DNA from: Palsa-513 sp036510225
GTDB taxonomy: Bacteria > Actinomycetota > Thermoleophilia > Solirubrobacterales > Solirubrobacteraceae
Direction of reading: 5' to 3'
Assembly (NCBI GenBank): GCA_036510225.1
Contig: DATCEH010000022.1
Location: 59,936-123,935, forward strand
Length of the DNA stretch: 64,000 nt
Part shown: piece after piece, positions 15,542 through 24,091 of the stretch
Layout of the letters: every line of letters begins with the position of its first letter
Position numbering within the stretch: position 1 is the first letter of the stretch
The notes under the pieces: generated by a model
Databases searched by the model: none
Told to the model about the DNA's origin: nothing
Seen by the model: the letters and a program-made list of their open reading frames with translations, nothing else
Position numbers and translations under genes: made by a program

Positions 15542-16618
15542 ATGCGAAAGCCACTGGAAGCTCGCCGGGTCCGTTCGCCGGCCGGGATCGCGGAGAACCG
15601 CTACGACGAGGGTCGGCAGGCGGCCTGCCGGGCGCTGCTGGCCGGTCCGGTGCGGGCGGGTGCGGCCCGCCGGCTGGTCGAGCTGGTCCTGCTGCCGCGA
15701 GAGCACCCGGACGAGCTCCACGAGATCTTCGACGAGATCGACGAGCTGGCGCAGGCGCCGCGGCTCGACGAGCTGACCGCGGTCGCCGCCCGGGCGACGG
15801 CGGCTCACACGTGCCGGGGCACGCGATCGCTGACGGCGAGCGTCGCGGCGATCTCAGCCGGGATCGACCGGCGGTTCGCGGCCTGCGAGTCGGGCGAGGC
15901 CGGATACCCGCTGAGTCTGGAAGGGCTCGGCGGGGCCGGCCGGTACGGCCTGGACAACAAGCTCAGCCGGGTGTACCTGACGCACACGCTCGAGCGGATC
16001 GTCGAGTCGGCCCTGTTCGTCGGCACGGTGGTCGAGCCGAACTGCGCGCCCGGCGCGTATGCGGTCACGATCGAGCCGCGACGCTCGACGACGGCCTCGG
16101 TCGGCTCGCTCCTGGCGAGTCATCTCGCCCGCGACCAGAACGCGACGATCGACTTCGCGCTCGAGGAGCTGACCAGCCGCTACCGGCGGGAGCCGGCGCC
16201 GGCCGACCACCTGCAGACCCTGCTGCTCGCCCTGAGAGCCCCGATCGACGTCGGCCAACTCGTCGTTGGGGCCCACGCCCTCGTCTCGGCGGTCTGCGAC
16301 GACGTCGAGATCCACGCGGAGCTGGCCGCGGCGGCCGGGATCCTCGACGGGTCCGGGCTGACGGCGGAGGGGTCGCTCGCCCTGGGCGAGGCCGTCGGGG
16401 CGCTGACGGGCCTCGCGGCCGGCCTCGTCTCGTGGCTGCCGGGCGCCGGACGCGGCGCTGGCGGCGCTGGCGGGGGAGCCGTCGGGGGAGGCGTCGGCGC
16501 TGACGAGCTGGCCCGGTCCGCGCTGCGGATGGCCCTCGTGGTCGCGTGGTGCGCGCATCATGGCCGGGTCCGGCCGGGAGCGATCGCGATCGACGATCGC
16601 CGCGGGACCGGCGGGTGA
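15542..16618 (+). CDS. Protein of unknown function, controlled from the MerR/Mop intergenic region
   Basis: About 358 residues from ATG 15542 (GAGG lies just upstream); a GTG at 15512 would add ten but falls inside the operator palindrome. I do not recognise the family. The sequence is soluble and mostly helical, with Leu/Ala/Arg-rich segments (ARRLVELVLLPREHPDELHE, IFDEIDELAQAPRLDELTA), a central LDNKLSRVYLTHTLERIVES stretch and a Gly-rich linker before a hydrophobic helix and an AWCAHHGRVRPGA end. No signal peptide or catalytic motif is obvious. Divergence from a molybdate-type regulator across one of the best promoters in the window suggests oxyanion-linked expression. Repeat copy R2 begins just after the stop. 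Confidence 0.6.
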   Translation: MRKPLEARRVRSPAGIAENRYDEGRQAACRALLAGPVRAGAARRLVELVLLPREHPDELHEIFDEIDELAQAPRLDELTAVAARATAAHTCRGTRSLTASVAAISAGIDRRFAACESGEAGYPLSLEGLGGAGRYGLDNKLSRVYLTHTLERIVESALFVGTVVEPNCAPGAYAVTIEPRRSTTASVGSLLASHLARDQNATIDFALEELTSRYRREPAPADHLQTLLLALRAPIDVGQLVVGAHALVSAVCDDVEIHAELAAAAGILDGSGLTAEGSLALGEAVGALTGLAAGLVSWLPGAGRGAGGAGGGAVGGGVGADELARSALRMALVVAWCAHHGRVRPGAIAIDDRRGTGG

Positions 16619-16636
16619 CCGGGCCGCGCCCGGGCG

Positions 16637-16840
16637 TGTGGGATGTGATCGGCCTGGCTCCTCCCGGGCGGCGGACGAGGATGCCGGGACCTTCATCGCG
16701 AAATGGTTGCCTGAGTCAGTCAACTACTTTCCTTGGAGAGTCCCCTTCTCGACCACCCGGTCCCCCCGCAGAGCGGACCGCCTGACCGCTCTCGAGCCCG
16801 GGCAGTGGTCCTCGACGGCATGCTCGCCGAGCCCGCTCGC
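16637..16840 (+). repeat. Interspersed repeat copy R2
   Basis: This copy occupies most of the 329-bp gap between the unknown gene and the NHL gene; no gene is visible in the gap. It shares with R1 the GGGATGTGATCGGCC start, GGCTCCTCCCGGGCGG and the core. The core here is GTTGCCTGA (16706-16714), G, TCAGTCAAC (16716-16724), with one mismatch in the palindrome. It continues with CTTGGAGAGTCCCCTTCTC and TCCTCGACGGCATGCTCGCC near 16810. Confidence 0.75.
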
Positions 16841-16931
16841 GCGCCGGCTTCCAGCCCGCCACGCGGCCGCCCACCCGACCACCGCGACCACCGGCTCGCC
16901 CGGGACTGCCGTCGACTCCAGATCGAGCCTT

Positions 16932-16937
16932 TAGGCT
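16932..16937 (+). promoter_or_regulatory. TAGGCT -10 box before the NHL gene
   Basis: TAGGCT ends 10 bp before the ATG at 16948 with no ribosome site between, again consistent with a leaderless message. Confidence 0.35.
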
Positions 16938-16947
16938 CCCCGGGTAG

Positions 16948-19209
16948 ATGGCAGCCTCCGGATCGCAGGTCCTCGCCGGTCTCCTGACGGGCCTCGGCCT
17001 GGCGGCTCCGTCCGCCGCCGGCCCCGCGGTCGCCGGGGCGTCGGGTCCGTGCCCGGGGGCGACGTCGTGCCCGTACAGCTCGGTCGAGATCGTCGGCCAG
17101 CGGGCGGAGGGGACGTTTCGCTTCCCGCAGGCGATCGCGGTCGGCCCGTCGGGCGACGTCTACGTCGCGGACGAGCAGTCGCGGGCGGTGCAGATCTTCA
17201 ACGCGCAGGGCGTCTTCCAGGGCGAGTGGGGGCAGGCGGGGTCCGGCCCGGGCGAGTTCGGCGCGATCGGCGGGATGGCGACCGACTCGTCGGGCGACGT
17301 CTACGTGGTCGACGCCGGCAACGGGCGGATCCAGAAGTTCACGGCCGGTGGCGGCTACCTCACACAGTGGGGGTCCCGGGGGACGGGGCCCGGCCAGTTC
17401 GAGTTCGGCTCGGGCGGCGGGAACAGCAGCACGGCGGGCGGGGGGATCGCGGTCGCCGGGTCATATGTGTACGTCGCAGACACCGGCGATGACCGGATCG
17501 AGCGGTTCGGCCTGGACGGGAGCGGGGTCATCGCCTGGGGCGGGACGGGGGCCGGGGCCGGCCAGTTCGAGAGCCCGCGGGGGCTCGCGGCGAACGCGAA
17601 TGCGGTCTACGTCGCCGACGACGACAACAACCGGATCGAGCAGTTCACGCCCGACGGGGGGTTCGTCGCCCAGACGGGGACCCTGGGGAGGGCGCCCGGC
17701 CAGTTTCACAACCCGTACGGCGTGGCGGTCGATCCCGGCGGCGAGATCTTCGTCGCCGACGACACGAACAACCGGGTCGTCGCGCTGAACCCGCAGCTCG
17801 CCTTCGTCGGGACGATCGGTGACGTTCAAGGTCCCGATCAGCTCGCCGTGCCCCGGGCGCTGGCGGTGGATTCGGCCGGCGACGTCTACGTGACCGACAC
17901 GGCGAACAACCGGATCGAGGAGTTCAACTCGGGCGGGGGGTTCATCCGCAACTGGGGGAGCGCCGGTCGGGGAGTCGGCAACTTCGCCGGCCCGCGGGGG
18001 GTCGGCACCGACCCGAGCGGGGACCTCGCGGTCGCCGACACGGCCAACGAGCGGATCGAGCTGTTCGACTCCGGCCACGGGTTCGATGCGGTGCTCGGCG
18101 CGTCGGGTTCCGATCCCGGGGATCTCAAGACGCCGACGGAAGTGGCCTTCGACTCCGCGGGCGACGTCCTCGTCGCCGACCGCGACAACCACCGCGTCCA
18201 GCGGCTCAACCGGGCGGGCGTCTCGCTCGGGAACCTCGGCGGCCAGGCGACGGCGCCCGACCAGCCGGCCCAGCTGGTCGCCCCGAGCGCGGTCGCGACC
18301 GACCCGGCCGGGGACATCGTCGTCTCGGATACGACCGAGAATCGGGTCGAGCGGTTCACGTCGACCGGGGCGCTGGCCGGGATGTTCGGCGAGAGCGGGA
18401 GCGGACCCGGCCAGTTCAAGTCGCCCGAGGCGATCGCCCTGGCCCCGGGCGGGGAGATCTACGTGGCCGACTCCGGCAACGACCGCGTGCAGGAGTTCTC
18501 GCCGACCGGGGCGCCGATCCGCACGTGGGGTCAGTCGGGGACCGGTCCGGGGAGCTTCAACGCGCCCGACGGGATCGCGGTCGATGCCCTGGGCGACGTC
18601 TTCGTCTCGGACCGGGTCAACGACCGGATCGAGGAGTTCACGCCGACCGGCGGGTTCATCACGACGTGGGGCTACCCCGGCGCGGCAGACGGCCAGCTCG
18701 ACTCGCCGGCCGGACTGGCGGTCGACTGCAAGGGGTCGGTGATCGTCGCGGATCGGGCGAACAACCGGATCGAGGTCTTCGACGGGGCCGCGGCGGCCAC
18801 GACGTGCGCCCCGCCGCCCGCGCCGGTCCCGCCCCAGCGGCTCGGGCTGACGGTCAAGCTCCTGCAGAACAGCCGGATCCTCGAGTCCCGGGCGATCTCG
18901 CTCGACGTCACCTGCGACCGGATCTGCACGGTCGCGGCGTCGGTCAGGGTGGCCGTGCGCACCGCCGCACACACCGACATCCCGGGCGTCCCGACGCGCC
19001 TGCACCCCGGCGTTGCCACAAAGATCACGCTGCAGATCGGCTCCCACGGTGTGGCGCTCCTGCGCAGGGCGCTGCGCCGCAAGCACGGCAAGCCGGCGGC
19101 CCGTGGGATGACGGCGGCGATCACCGTCCACGGGACCCCGATCGTCCCATCCGGCGGCGTGAGCGTTGCCGCGGGCGTCTACCGCAGGACGGACAAGCTG
19201 ACCCGCTGA
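16948..19209 (+). CDS. Secreted NHL-repeat beta-propeller protein
   Basis: 753 residues. A signal peptide (ending near AGASG) is followed by twelve NHL-type blades. Each has a core such as SGDVYVVDAGNGRIQKF, AGDVYVTDTANNRIEEF or GGEIYVADSGNDRVQEF, and each is followed by a W/G-rich turn (WGSRGTGPGQF). Twelve blades would make two six-bladed propellers. Residues from about 625 to the end form a different domain with a Cys-x-x-x-Cys pair (DVTCDRICTVAASV) and a basic C-terminus. That domain resembles Ig-like modules at the ends of other secreted proteins of this lineage. NHL propellers bind ligands or RNA, or act as scaffolds; no enzyme site is visible. The gene appears monocistronic, with only 45 bp before a convergent dehydrogenase. 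Confidence 0.88.
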   Translation: MAASGSQVLAGLLTGLGLAAPSAAGPAVAGASGPCPGATSCPYSSVEIVGQRAEGTFRFPQAIAVGPSGDVYVADEQSRAVQIFNAQGVFQGEWGQAGSGPGEFGAIGGMATDSSGDVYVVDAGNGRIQKFTAGGGYLTQWGSRGTGPGQFEFGSGGGNSSTAGGGIAVAGSYVYVADTGDDRIERFGLDGSGVIAWGGTGAGAGQFESPRGLAANANAVYVADDDNNRIEQFTPDGGFVAQTGTLGRAPGQFHNPYGVAVDPGGEIFVADDTNNRVVALNPQLAFVGTIGDVQGPDQLAVPRALAVDSAGDVYVTDTANNRIEEFNSGGGFIRNWGSAGRGVGNFAGPRGVGTDPSGDLAVADTANERIELFDSGHGFDAVLGASGSDPGDLKTPTEVAFDSAGDVLVADRDNHRVQRLNRAGVSLGNLGGQATAPDQPAQLVAPSAVATDPAGDIVVSDTTENRVERFTSTGALAGMFGESGSGPGQFKSPEAIALAPGGEIYVADSGNDRVQEFSPTGAPIRTWGQSGTGPGSFNAPDGIAVDALGDVFVSDRVNDRIEEFTPTGGFITTWGYPGAADGQLDSPAGLAVDCKGSVIVADRANNRIEVFDGAAAATTCAPPPAPVPPQRLGLTVKLLQNSRILESRAISLDVTCDRICTVAASVRVAVRTAAHTDIPGVPTRLHPGVATKITLQIGSHGVALLRRALRRKHGKPAARGMTAAITVHGTPIVPSGGVSVAAGVYRRTDKLTR

Positions 19210-19254
19210 CCCGACGCGCCGGGATCGTGCGGACGATCCTGCCGGGGCGGGTGG

Positions 19255-20220
19255 TCAGATCGTGAAGACGATCTTGCCGAAGAGTTCGCCGGCGAGCATC
19301 GCCGCGAAGCCGTCGCGAGCGTCGGCGAGGGGCATCGTCTGGGCGATCGGCGGCCGGATCCCGCGGTCGACGGCGAACTGGACGAGCCGGACGAGCTCGT
19401 CCCGGGTGCCCATCGTCGAGCCGACGATCGACAGCTGGAGGAAGAAGACGCGGGTCAGCTCGGCCGGCGGGTCGGCCCCGCTGGTCGTGCCGGAGATGAC
19501 GAGCGTCCCGCCGGGACGCAGCGCGCGGATCGAGTGGCTCCAGGTCGCCGCGCCGACGGTCTCCATGACGGCGTCGACCCGGTCGGGGAGACGGCTGCCC
19601 GGCTCGAAGGCCTGGTGCGCGCCGAGCTCGACCGCCCGTGCCCGCTTGGCCTCCGACCGGCTGGTCGCCCAGACGCGGATGCCGGCGGCACCGGCGAGCG
19701 CGATCAGAGCGGTCGCGACGCCGCCGCCGGCGCCCTGGACGAGGACGGTCGCACCGGGTTTCAGGCCGGCTCGGGTGAACAGCATCCGGTAGGCGGTCAG
19801 CCAGGCGGTCGGGAGGCAGGCGGCCTCCTCGAAGGACAGCTCGGCCGGCTTGGGGACGGTGTTGCGGCGGGGGACGCTGACGAGCTCGGCGAAGCTGCCG
19901 GGATGGCGCTCGGAGAGGATCGACCGGCGGGGGTCGAGCGTCTCGTCGCCCCGCCAGGCTGGGTCGGAGATCACCGGGTGGACGATCACCTCGTTGCCGT
20001 CCTCGTCGATCCCGGCGGCGTCGCACCCGAGCACCATGGGCAGGCGGTCGGCGGTCAGGCCGACACCGCGCAGCGACCAGAGGTCGTGGTGGTTGAGCGA
20101 GGCCGCCCTCACGCGGACCGTGACCCACCCGTCGGGCGGCTGCGGATCCGGGCGGTCGCCGAGCACCAGGCCGGCCAGCGGGTCGTCGGGGTCGATGGCG
20201 GCGGCGTAGGCGGCGAACAC
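19255..20220 (-). CDS. Zinc-independent MDR-family dehydrogenase / quinone oxidoreductase
   Basis: 322 residues from GTG 20220. The frame stays open much further upstream, but that extension runs antisense to the next gene and has no coding character. The GroES-like N-terminal domain contains VRAASLNHHDLWSLRG and PMVLGCDAAGID. The Rossmann domain has VLVQGAGGGVATALIALAGA (the GxGxxG nucleotide site) and VWATSRSEAKRARAVELGA. The structural-zinc lobe cysteines of true alcohol dehydrogenases are absent, so an NAD(P)H-dependent quinone or enone reductase is most likely. Neighbours do not indicate a substrate. The start lies within 60 bp of the divergent membrane-protein gene, so the two may share a control region. 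Confidence 0.85.
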   Translation of the reverse strand: MFAAYAAAIDPDDPLAGLVLGDRPDPQPPDGWVTVRVRAASLNHHDLWSLRGVGLTADRLPMVLGCDAAGIDEDGNEVIVHPVISDPAWRGDETLDPRRSILSERHPGSFAELVSVPRRNTVPKPAELSFEEAACLPTAWLTAYRMLFTRAGLKPGATVLVQGAGGGVATALIALAGAAGIRVWATSRSEAKRARAVELGAHQAFEPGSRLPDRVDAVMETVGAATWSHSIRALRPGGTLVISGTTSGADPPAELTRVFFLQLSIVGSTMGTRDELVRLVQFAVDRGIRPPIAQTMPLADARDGFAAMLAGELFGKIVFTI

Positions 20221-20275
20221 TCGGGCACACGCTACCGGCGTGGCGGCCGGTAGGATCGCGACCGGTGAGCTGCTC

Positions 20276-22786
20276 GTGACGTTCGTTCTCGCATGGGTCG
20301 CGTTTCCCCTGGTGCTCGCCGCCCTCGGCCTCGGCTGGGGCGTTCTGATCGAGGACCTGTCGGGTGCGCGCCTGGCAACCGGCGCGCTGCTGATCCCGGT
20401 CGGCCTGGCCGGCGCCCTCGTCGTGGCGACGCTGCTGACGACGAACGGCGTGACCGCGCCCCTGGCGGTCCCGATCGACGCGGTCGTCGCCGTCGGCGGG
20501 CTCGTCCGGGCCCGCATGTCACGCGACGAGTGGCCGATCCCCGACTGGTCGCTCGTCGCGGCGGTCGGCGTCCTGCTGGCGTACGGAGCGCCGGTCCTGG
20601 CGACCGGCACGGCGACGTTCACCGGCTTCATCAAGCTCGACGACACGTCGACCTGGCTGGGGATCACGGCCCACCTGTTCAGCGACGGGCGGTCGACCGG
20701 CAGCCTCCAGCCGTCGACCTTCAAGCTCCTGCTCGACACGAATCTCGCGACGTCGGCCTACCCGGTCGGCGGATTCATGCTGCTCGGGGTCGGCCGGGGC
20801 CTGGTCGGGGTCGACGCGGCGTGGGTCTACCAGCCGTATCTGGCCTGCGCCGGGGCGGCCCTTGGGATGTGCCTCTACGCGCTCAGCGAGCCGGTCATCC
20901 CGTCCGTCCGGATCCGGGCGTTCGTCGCGTTCGTCGCCGCCCAGCCGGCGCTCCTCTACGGGTACAGCCTGTGGGGGGGAATCAAGGAGCTGACGGCCGC
21001 CTTCCTCGTCGCCCTGATCGCCGCGCTCGCCGTCGCGGCGTTCGGCGAGCGGCCGGCCGGCCCGCGGGCGACGCTGCCGCTGGCGATCGCCACGGCGGCC
21101 CTGATCGTGACGTTCGGCCCGGGAACCGCGGTCTGGGTCGTGCCGGGGCTCGGCGTGGTCGCCGTCGTCTGGTTGGTGATGGTGATGCTCGGGAGCGGTG
21201 ACGGCGGGTTTGGCCGTCTGGCGGGGTCGGTCGGTGGTCTGGCCGCGGCCAGCGCCGTCCTCGCGCTGCCGGTCTGGCTGGTGCTCTCGACGGCGCTGAG
21301 CACCGACGCGGAGTTCGCCAACCAGGTGGGCGCCGGGTCGACGGCGCTCAGCCTCGGCAACCTGCGGGCGCCGCTGAGCGGCTTCCAGCTGGCGGGGATC
21401 TGGCCGGCCGGCGACTTCCGCAGCCCGCTGCCGTCGGGTGTCCTGCCGATTGCCCTGATCGTCGTCGTGATCGCCGCGGCGATCGCGGCGGCCGGCTACA
21501 GCCTGCTCGAGCGGTCGTACGGGATCGTCTTCTATGCCGGGGTCGCCCTCGTCGGCTGCGTGGCGATCGACCTGGCCGGCGGGGTCCCGTGGGTCGTCGG
21601 CAAGGCCTTGGCGATCGCCTCGCCGGCGATCCTGCTCGCCGGTCTCTGCGGGGGGGCGATGATCTGGGCCCGCAGCCGCCCGGCCGGGGTCGTCCTGCTC
21701 GGGGTGATCGCCGGCGGCGTGCTCTGGTCGAACGTGCTCGGCTACCACGACGTGACGATCGCGCCGGTCGGCCCGCTCGACGACCTCCAGCACATCGGGA
21801 CGCTGGTCGGCGGGCAGGGCCCGACCTTCGTCAACGACTTCGCCGTCTACGCCGACCGGTACTTCCTCCGCGCGGGCGACCCGGTCGAGCCGGCGGAGTA
21901 CCGGTCGGTCGTGCTGCCGCTGAGCGACGGGACGATCCTGACGAAGTCGGCGGCCGCGGACCTCGACTCGTTCGGGCTGTCGACGCTCGAGCCGTACCGG
22001 TCGATCGTGACGACGAGCTCGCCGACCGAGAGCCGGCCGTCGTCGCTCTACCACCTGGTCTGGGCCGGCCGGTACTACGAGCTCTGGGAGCGACCGGTCG
22101 TCCCGACCGAGACCGTGCTCTCACACCAGTCGTTCGGCGACTCGACGACGATCCCCTACTGCGGGAACCGGCAGACCGCCGGCGACGCGGTCAGCACGGC
22201 GAAGCCGGTCTGCGGGATCCAGCCGGTCGGGACGCCGACCTGCAAGCAGGTCCGGTCGATCGCCGAGTACGCCGACACCCACCACGCGGAGCTGGTCGCC
22301 GCCGAGCGGCCGGCGAACATCTTCGCCCGGGGAGACCAGATCGCGCACCCGACGAACTGGGGGGTGACGCCGAGTGCCCAGTCGATCACCCCACTGCACC
22401 CAGGTCAGGCGAGCTTTCAGATCAAGGTCGGCTCGCCCGAGCACTACGCCCTCTGGCTGGGCGGGAGCTTCGGCCGGGGGTTCGTCGTCGGGGTCGACGG
22501 GCGTCAGGTCGGCCGGGTGGCGAACGACCTGTCGATGATCGACGGGTACGCCCCGGTCGCCGACTTCGACCTGACCGCCGGGATCCACAGGATCACCCTG
22601 ACCTACCCGAAGTCGGGCCTCGCGCCGGGCGACGGAGACCCGCTGCTGACGACGCTCGACTCGGTCGTCTTCGCGCCGATCACGCCGGGCTTGGGCCAGC
22701 TGACGACGGTCAGTCCGCAGCAGGCGACGAGCCTGTGCGGGAAGTCGGTCGACTGGATCGAGGTCGTCGTGCCGAACAACGCGTAG
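20276..22786 (+). CDS. Large polytopic membrane protein with extracytoplasmic C-terminal domain
   Basis: About 836 residues from GTG 20276 (a GTG at 20240 would give 848). I prefer 20276 because the same VTF.LAWV.FPL start occurs in the decayed copy at 28.3 kb, and TAGGAT at 20251-20256 is a plausible -10. Residues 1 to about 480 contain some twelve hydrophobic spans with a DDTSTWLGITAHLF loop. This Asp-rich first loop is reminiscent of GT-C type glycosyltransferases. The rest is a soluble, Cys-containing domain with beta-sandwich character (HYALWLGGSFGRGFVVGVDG, GIHRITLTYPK) that could bind carbohydrate. Envelope polysaccharide work is an inference. The 3' end overlaps the HAD gene by 77 bp. 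Confidence 0.7.
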   Translation: MTFVLAWVAFPLVLAALGLGWGVLIEDLSGARLATGALLIPVGLAGALVVATLLTTNGVTAPLAVPIDAVVAVGGLVRARMSRDEWPIPDWSLVAAVGVLLAYGAPVLATGTATFTGFIKLDDTSTWLGITAHLFSDGRSTGSLQPSTFKLLLDTNLATSAYPVGGFMLLGVGRGLVGVDAAWVYQPYLACAGAALGMCLYALSEPVIPSVRIRAFVAFVAAQPALLYGYSLWGGIKELTAAFLVALIAALAVAAFGERPAGPRATLPLAIATAALIVTFGPGTAVWVVPGLGVVAVVWLVMVMLGSGDGGFGRLAGSVGGLAAASAVLALPVWLVLSTALSTDAEFANQVGAGSTALSLGNLRAPLSGFQLAGIWPAGDFRSPLPSGVLPIALIVVVIAAAIAAAGYSLLERSYGIVFYAGVALVGCVAIDLAGGVPWVVGKALAIASPAILLAGLCGGAMIWARSRPAGVVLLGVIAGGVLWSNVLGYHDVTIAPVGPLDDLQHIGTLVGGQGPTFVNDFAVYADRYFLRAGDPVEPAEYRSVVLPLSDGTILTKSAAADLDSFGLSTLEPYRSIVTTSSPTESRPSSLYHLVWAGRYYELWERPVVPTETVLSHQSFGDSTTIPYCGNRQTAGDAVSTAKPVCGIQPVGTPTCKQVRSIAEYADTHHAELVAAERPANIFARGDQIAHPTNWGVTPSAQSITPLHPGQASFQIKVGSPEHYALWLGGSFGRGFVVGVDGRQVGRVANDLSMIDGYAPVADFDLTAGIHRITLTYPKSGLAPGDGDPLLTTLDSVVFAPITPGLGQLTTVSPQQATSLCGKSVDWIEVVVPNNA

Positions 22787-23579
22787 CCGAGTCGAGGCTC
22801 CCGATCTCGAGGGCGCTCCGGAGCCGGTCGAGGCTCCTGATCTCGACGATGTCGGGCCTGGCGTCGGGCCGGGGTGCGGCGAACCGGTTGAGCCAGACGC
22901 CGCGGAGCCCGGCGGCGATCGCGCCGTCGACGTCACGCGAGAGGTTGTCGCCGACCATCGTCGTGTCGCGGGGGTCGGCGTCGAGGAGATCCAGGGCATG
23001 GCGGAAGATCGCGGCGTCGGGCTTGCGGACGCCGAGATCGCCGGAGACGACGGTCGCGTCGAAGTGGCCGGCCAGCCCCGAGGCTGCGAGCTTCTCCCGC
23101 TGGAGGCAGGACGCGCCGTTTGTGATCAGGCCGAGTCGATTCGACTCGCGCAGCGCGGTGAGCGCGGCGACGACGTCGGGGAAGGTCTCGTGCCGGCGGC
23201 GGCGCTCGACGCCGAAGGTCTCGCCGAGCTCCTCCGCGAGCGGGTCGTCGTGGACCCGGGCGTCGGCAAGCGCGCGTGTCCAGGCCTCGCGACGGTAGGT
23301 CGGCGACCAGGCGCGGAGGGCGGAGACGGACTCGTCGTCGCCCTCGAAGCGGCACCAGAGACCTTCCCACGAGCTGATCCCGACCCGGACGCAGTACGGG
23401 TAGGTCGGCGCGGCCCGCCAGAGCTCGCGCGCCCGGACCCGCGCCGTCCGGGCCAGCTCGGCGACATCGAGCTCGTGGCGTTCTCCCGCGACGGCCGCGG
23501 TCGCCGCGAACGCGGCGAGAGCGGCGGGCTCCTCGACGATCAGCGTGTCGTCAAGGTCGAAGAGGACGGTTGGCGTCAC
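22710..23579 (-). CDS. HAD-superfamily hydrolase
   Basis: 289 residues. Motif I is FDLDDTL at residues 7-13, with both catalytic aspartates. Motif II is GLITNGAS, motif III the lysine in LGVRKPDAAIF, and motif IV the acidic pair in TTMVGDNLSRD. A helical cap domain (about 15-110, with RVGISSWEGLWCRFEG) marks subfamily I; such proteins are small-molecule phosphatases. The family's usual end is around SLDRLRSALE (about residue 255). The last 35 residues are Arg/Ser/Pro-rich and are encoded antisense to the end of the membrane-protein gene, as if an original stop had been lost. At the 5' end it overlaps the GtrA gene by 29 bp on the same strand. Confidence 0.88.
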   Translation of the reverse strand: MTPTVLFDLDDTLIVEEPAALAAFAATAAVAGERHELDVAELARTARVRARELWRAAPTYPYCVRVGISSWEGLWCRFEGDDESVSALRAWSPTYRREAWTRALADARVHDDPLAEELGETFGVERRRRHETFPDVVAALTALRESNRLGLITNGASCLQREKLAASGLAGHFDATVVSGDLGVRKPDAAIFRHALDLLDADPRDTTMVGDNLSRDVDGAIAAGLRGVWLNRFAAPRPDARPDIVEIRSLDRLRSALEIGSLDSATRCSARRPRSSRPTSRTGSSPAAD

Positions 23580-24090
23580 GCCCGGAAGTCTGGCAATCCG
23601 GTCGGGCGGGACCGGATCGAAAGACCCACCTGCGCATCAGGACGAACCGGACGGCGGTTGCGACGACGCCTGCGGCGAGGGCGGCCGCGGTGTTCTCGAG
23701 GCCGCCGGGGTGGCCGAGCAGGTTGAGCAGACCGACGAGGGCAAGGCTGGACCCGCCGAGCCCGACTGCGTAGGCCGCGACGTAGCCGGCCGCCTGCCGG
23801 ACGCGTGAGTCCCGGCCGGCCGGGAACGTGAAGCGACGGTTGGCCTCGAAGTTCGCGCCCATCGTCAGGAGCAGGGCGAGCGCGTTGGCCAGCAGGTCGG
23901 AGACGTCCCGCCGGAGCAGGGTGTAGAGGAGGGCGTAGGCGGCGGTGCAGGCGAGACCGACCGAGACGAAGCTGGCGAGCTCGGCGGCGCGCCGGTCCCG
24001 GCGGCCTTCAGGATCGGGATCGTCGCCGTGGCCACACTCGGCCCGACGGGTCCCGGCCCGTTCGCGTCGAAGCTCGGTCGCCGGGTTCAT
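23551..24090 (-). CDS. GtrA-family membrane protein
   Basis: 179 residues from ATG 24090, which follows the stop of the glycosyltransferase gene directly. A basic N-terminal stretch (RREGRRDRRAAEL type) precedes four spans with the GtrA signature: FVSVGLACTAAYALLYTLL, TMGANFEANRRFTF and, at the end, VRFVLMRRWVF. GtrA-like proteins are thought to flip or help flip undecaprenyl- or polyprenyl-phosphate-linked sugars for envelope glycosylation. Linkage to the family 39 glycosyltransferase fits that role. It overlaps the HAD gene downstream, which may therefore be co-transcribed. Confidence 0.85.
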   Translation of the reverse strand: MNPATELRRERAGTRRAECGHGDDPDPEGRRDRRAAELASFVSVGLACTAAYALLYTLLRRDVSDLLANALALLLTMGANFEANRRFTFPAGRDSRVRQAAGYVAAYAVGLGGSSLALVGLLNLLGHPGGLENTAAALAAGVVATAVRFVLMRRWVFRSGPARPDCQTSGRDANRPLRP

Positions 24091-24091
24091 C

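Noticed and set aside
20519..22054. 511-codon antisense frame over the large membrane protein
   Set aside because: Charged shadow composition with no motif; the plus strand has ordered membrane spans and a paralogous remnant supporting it.
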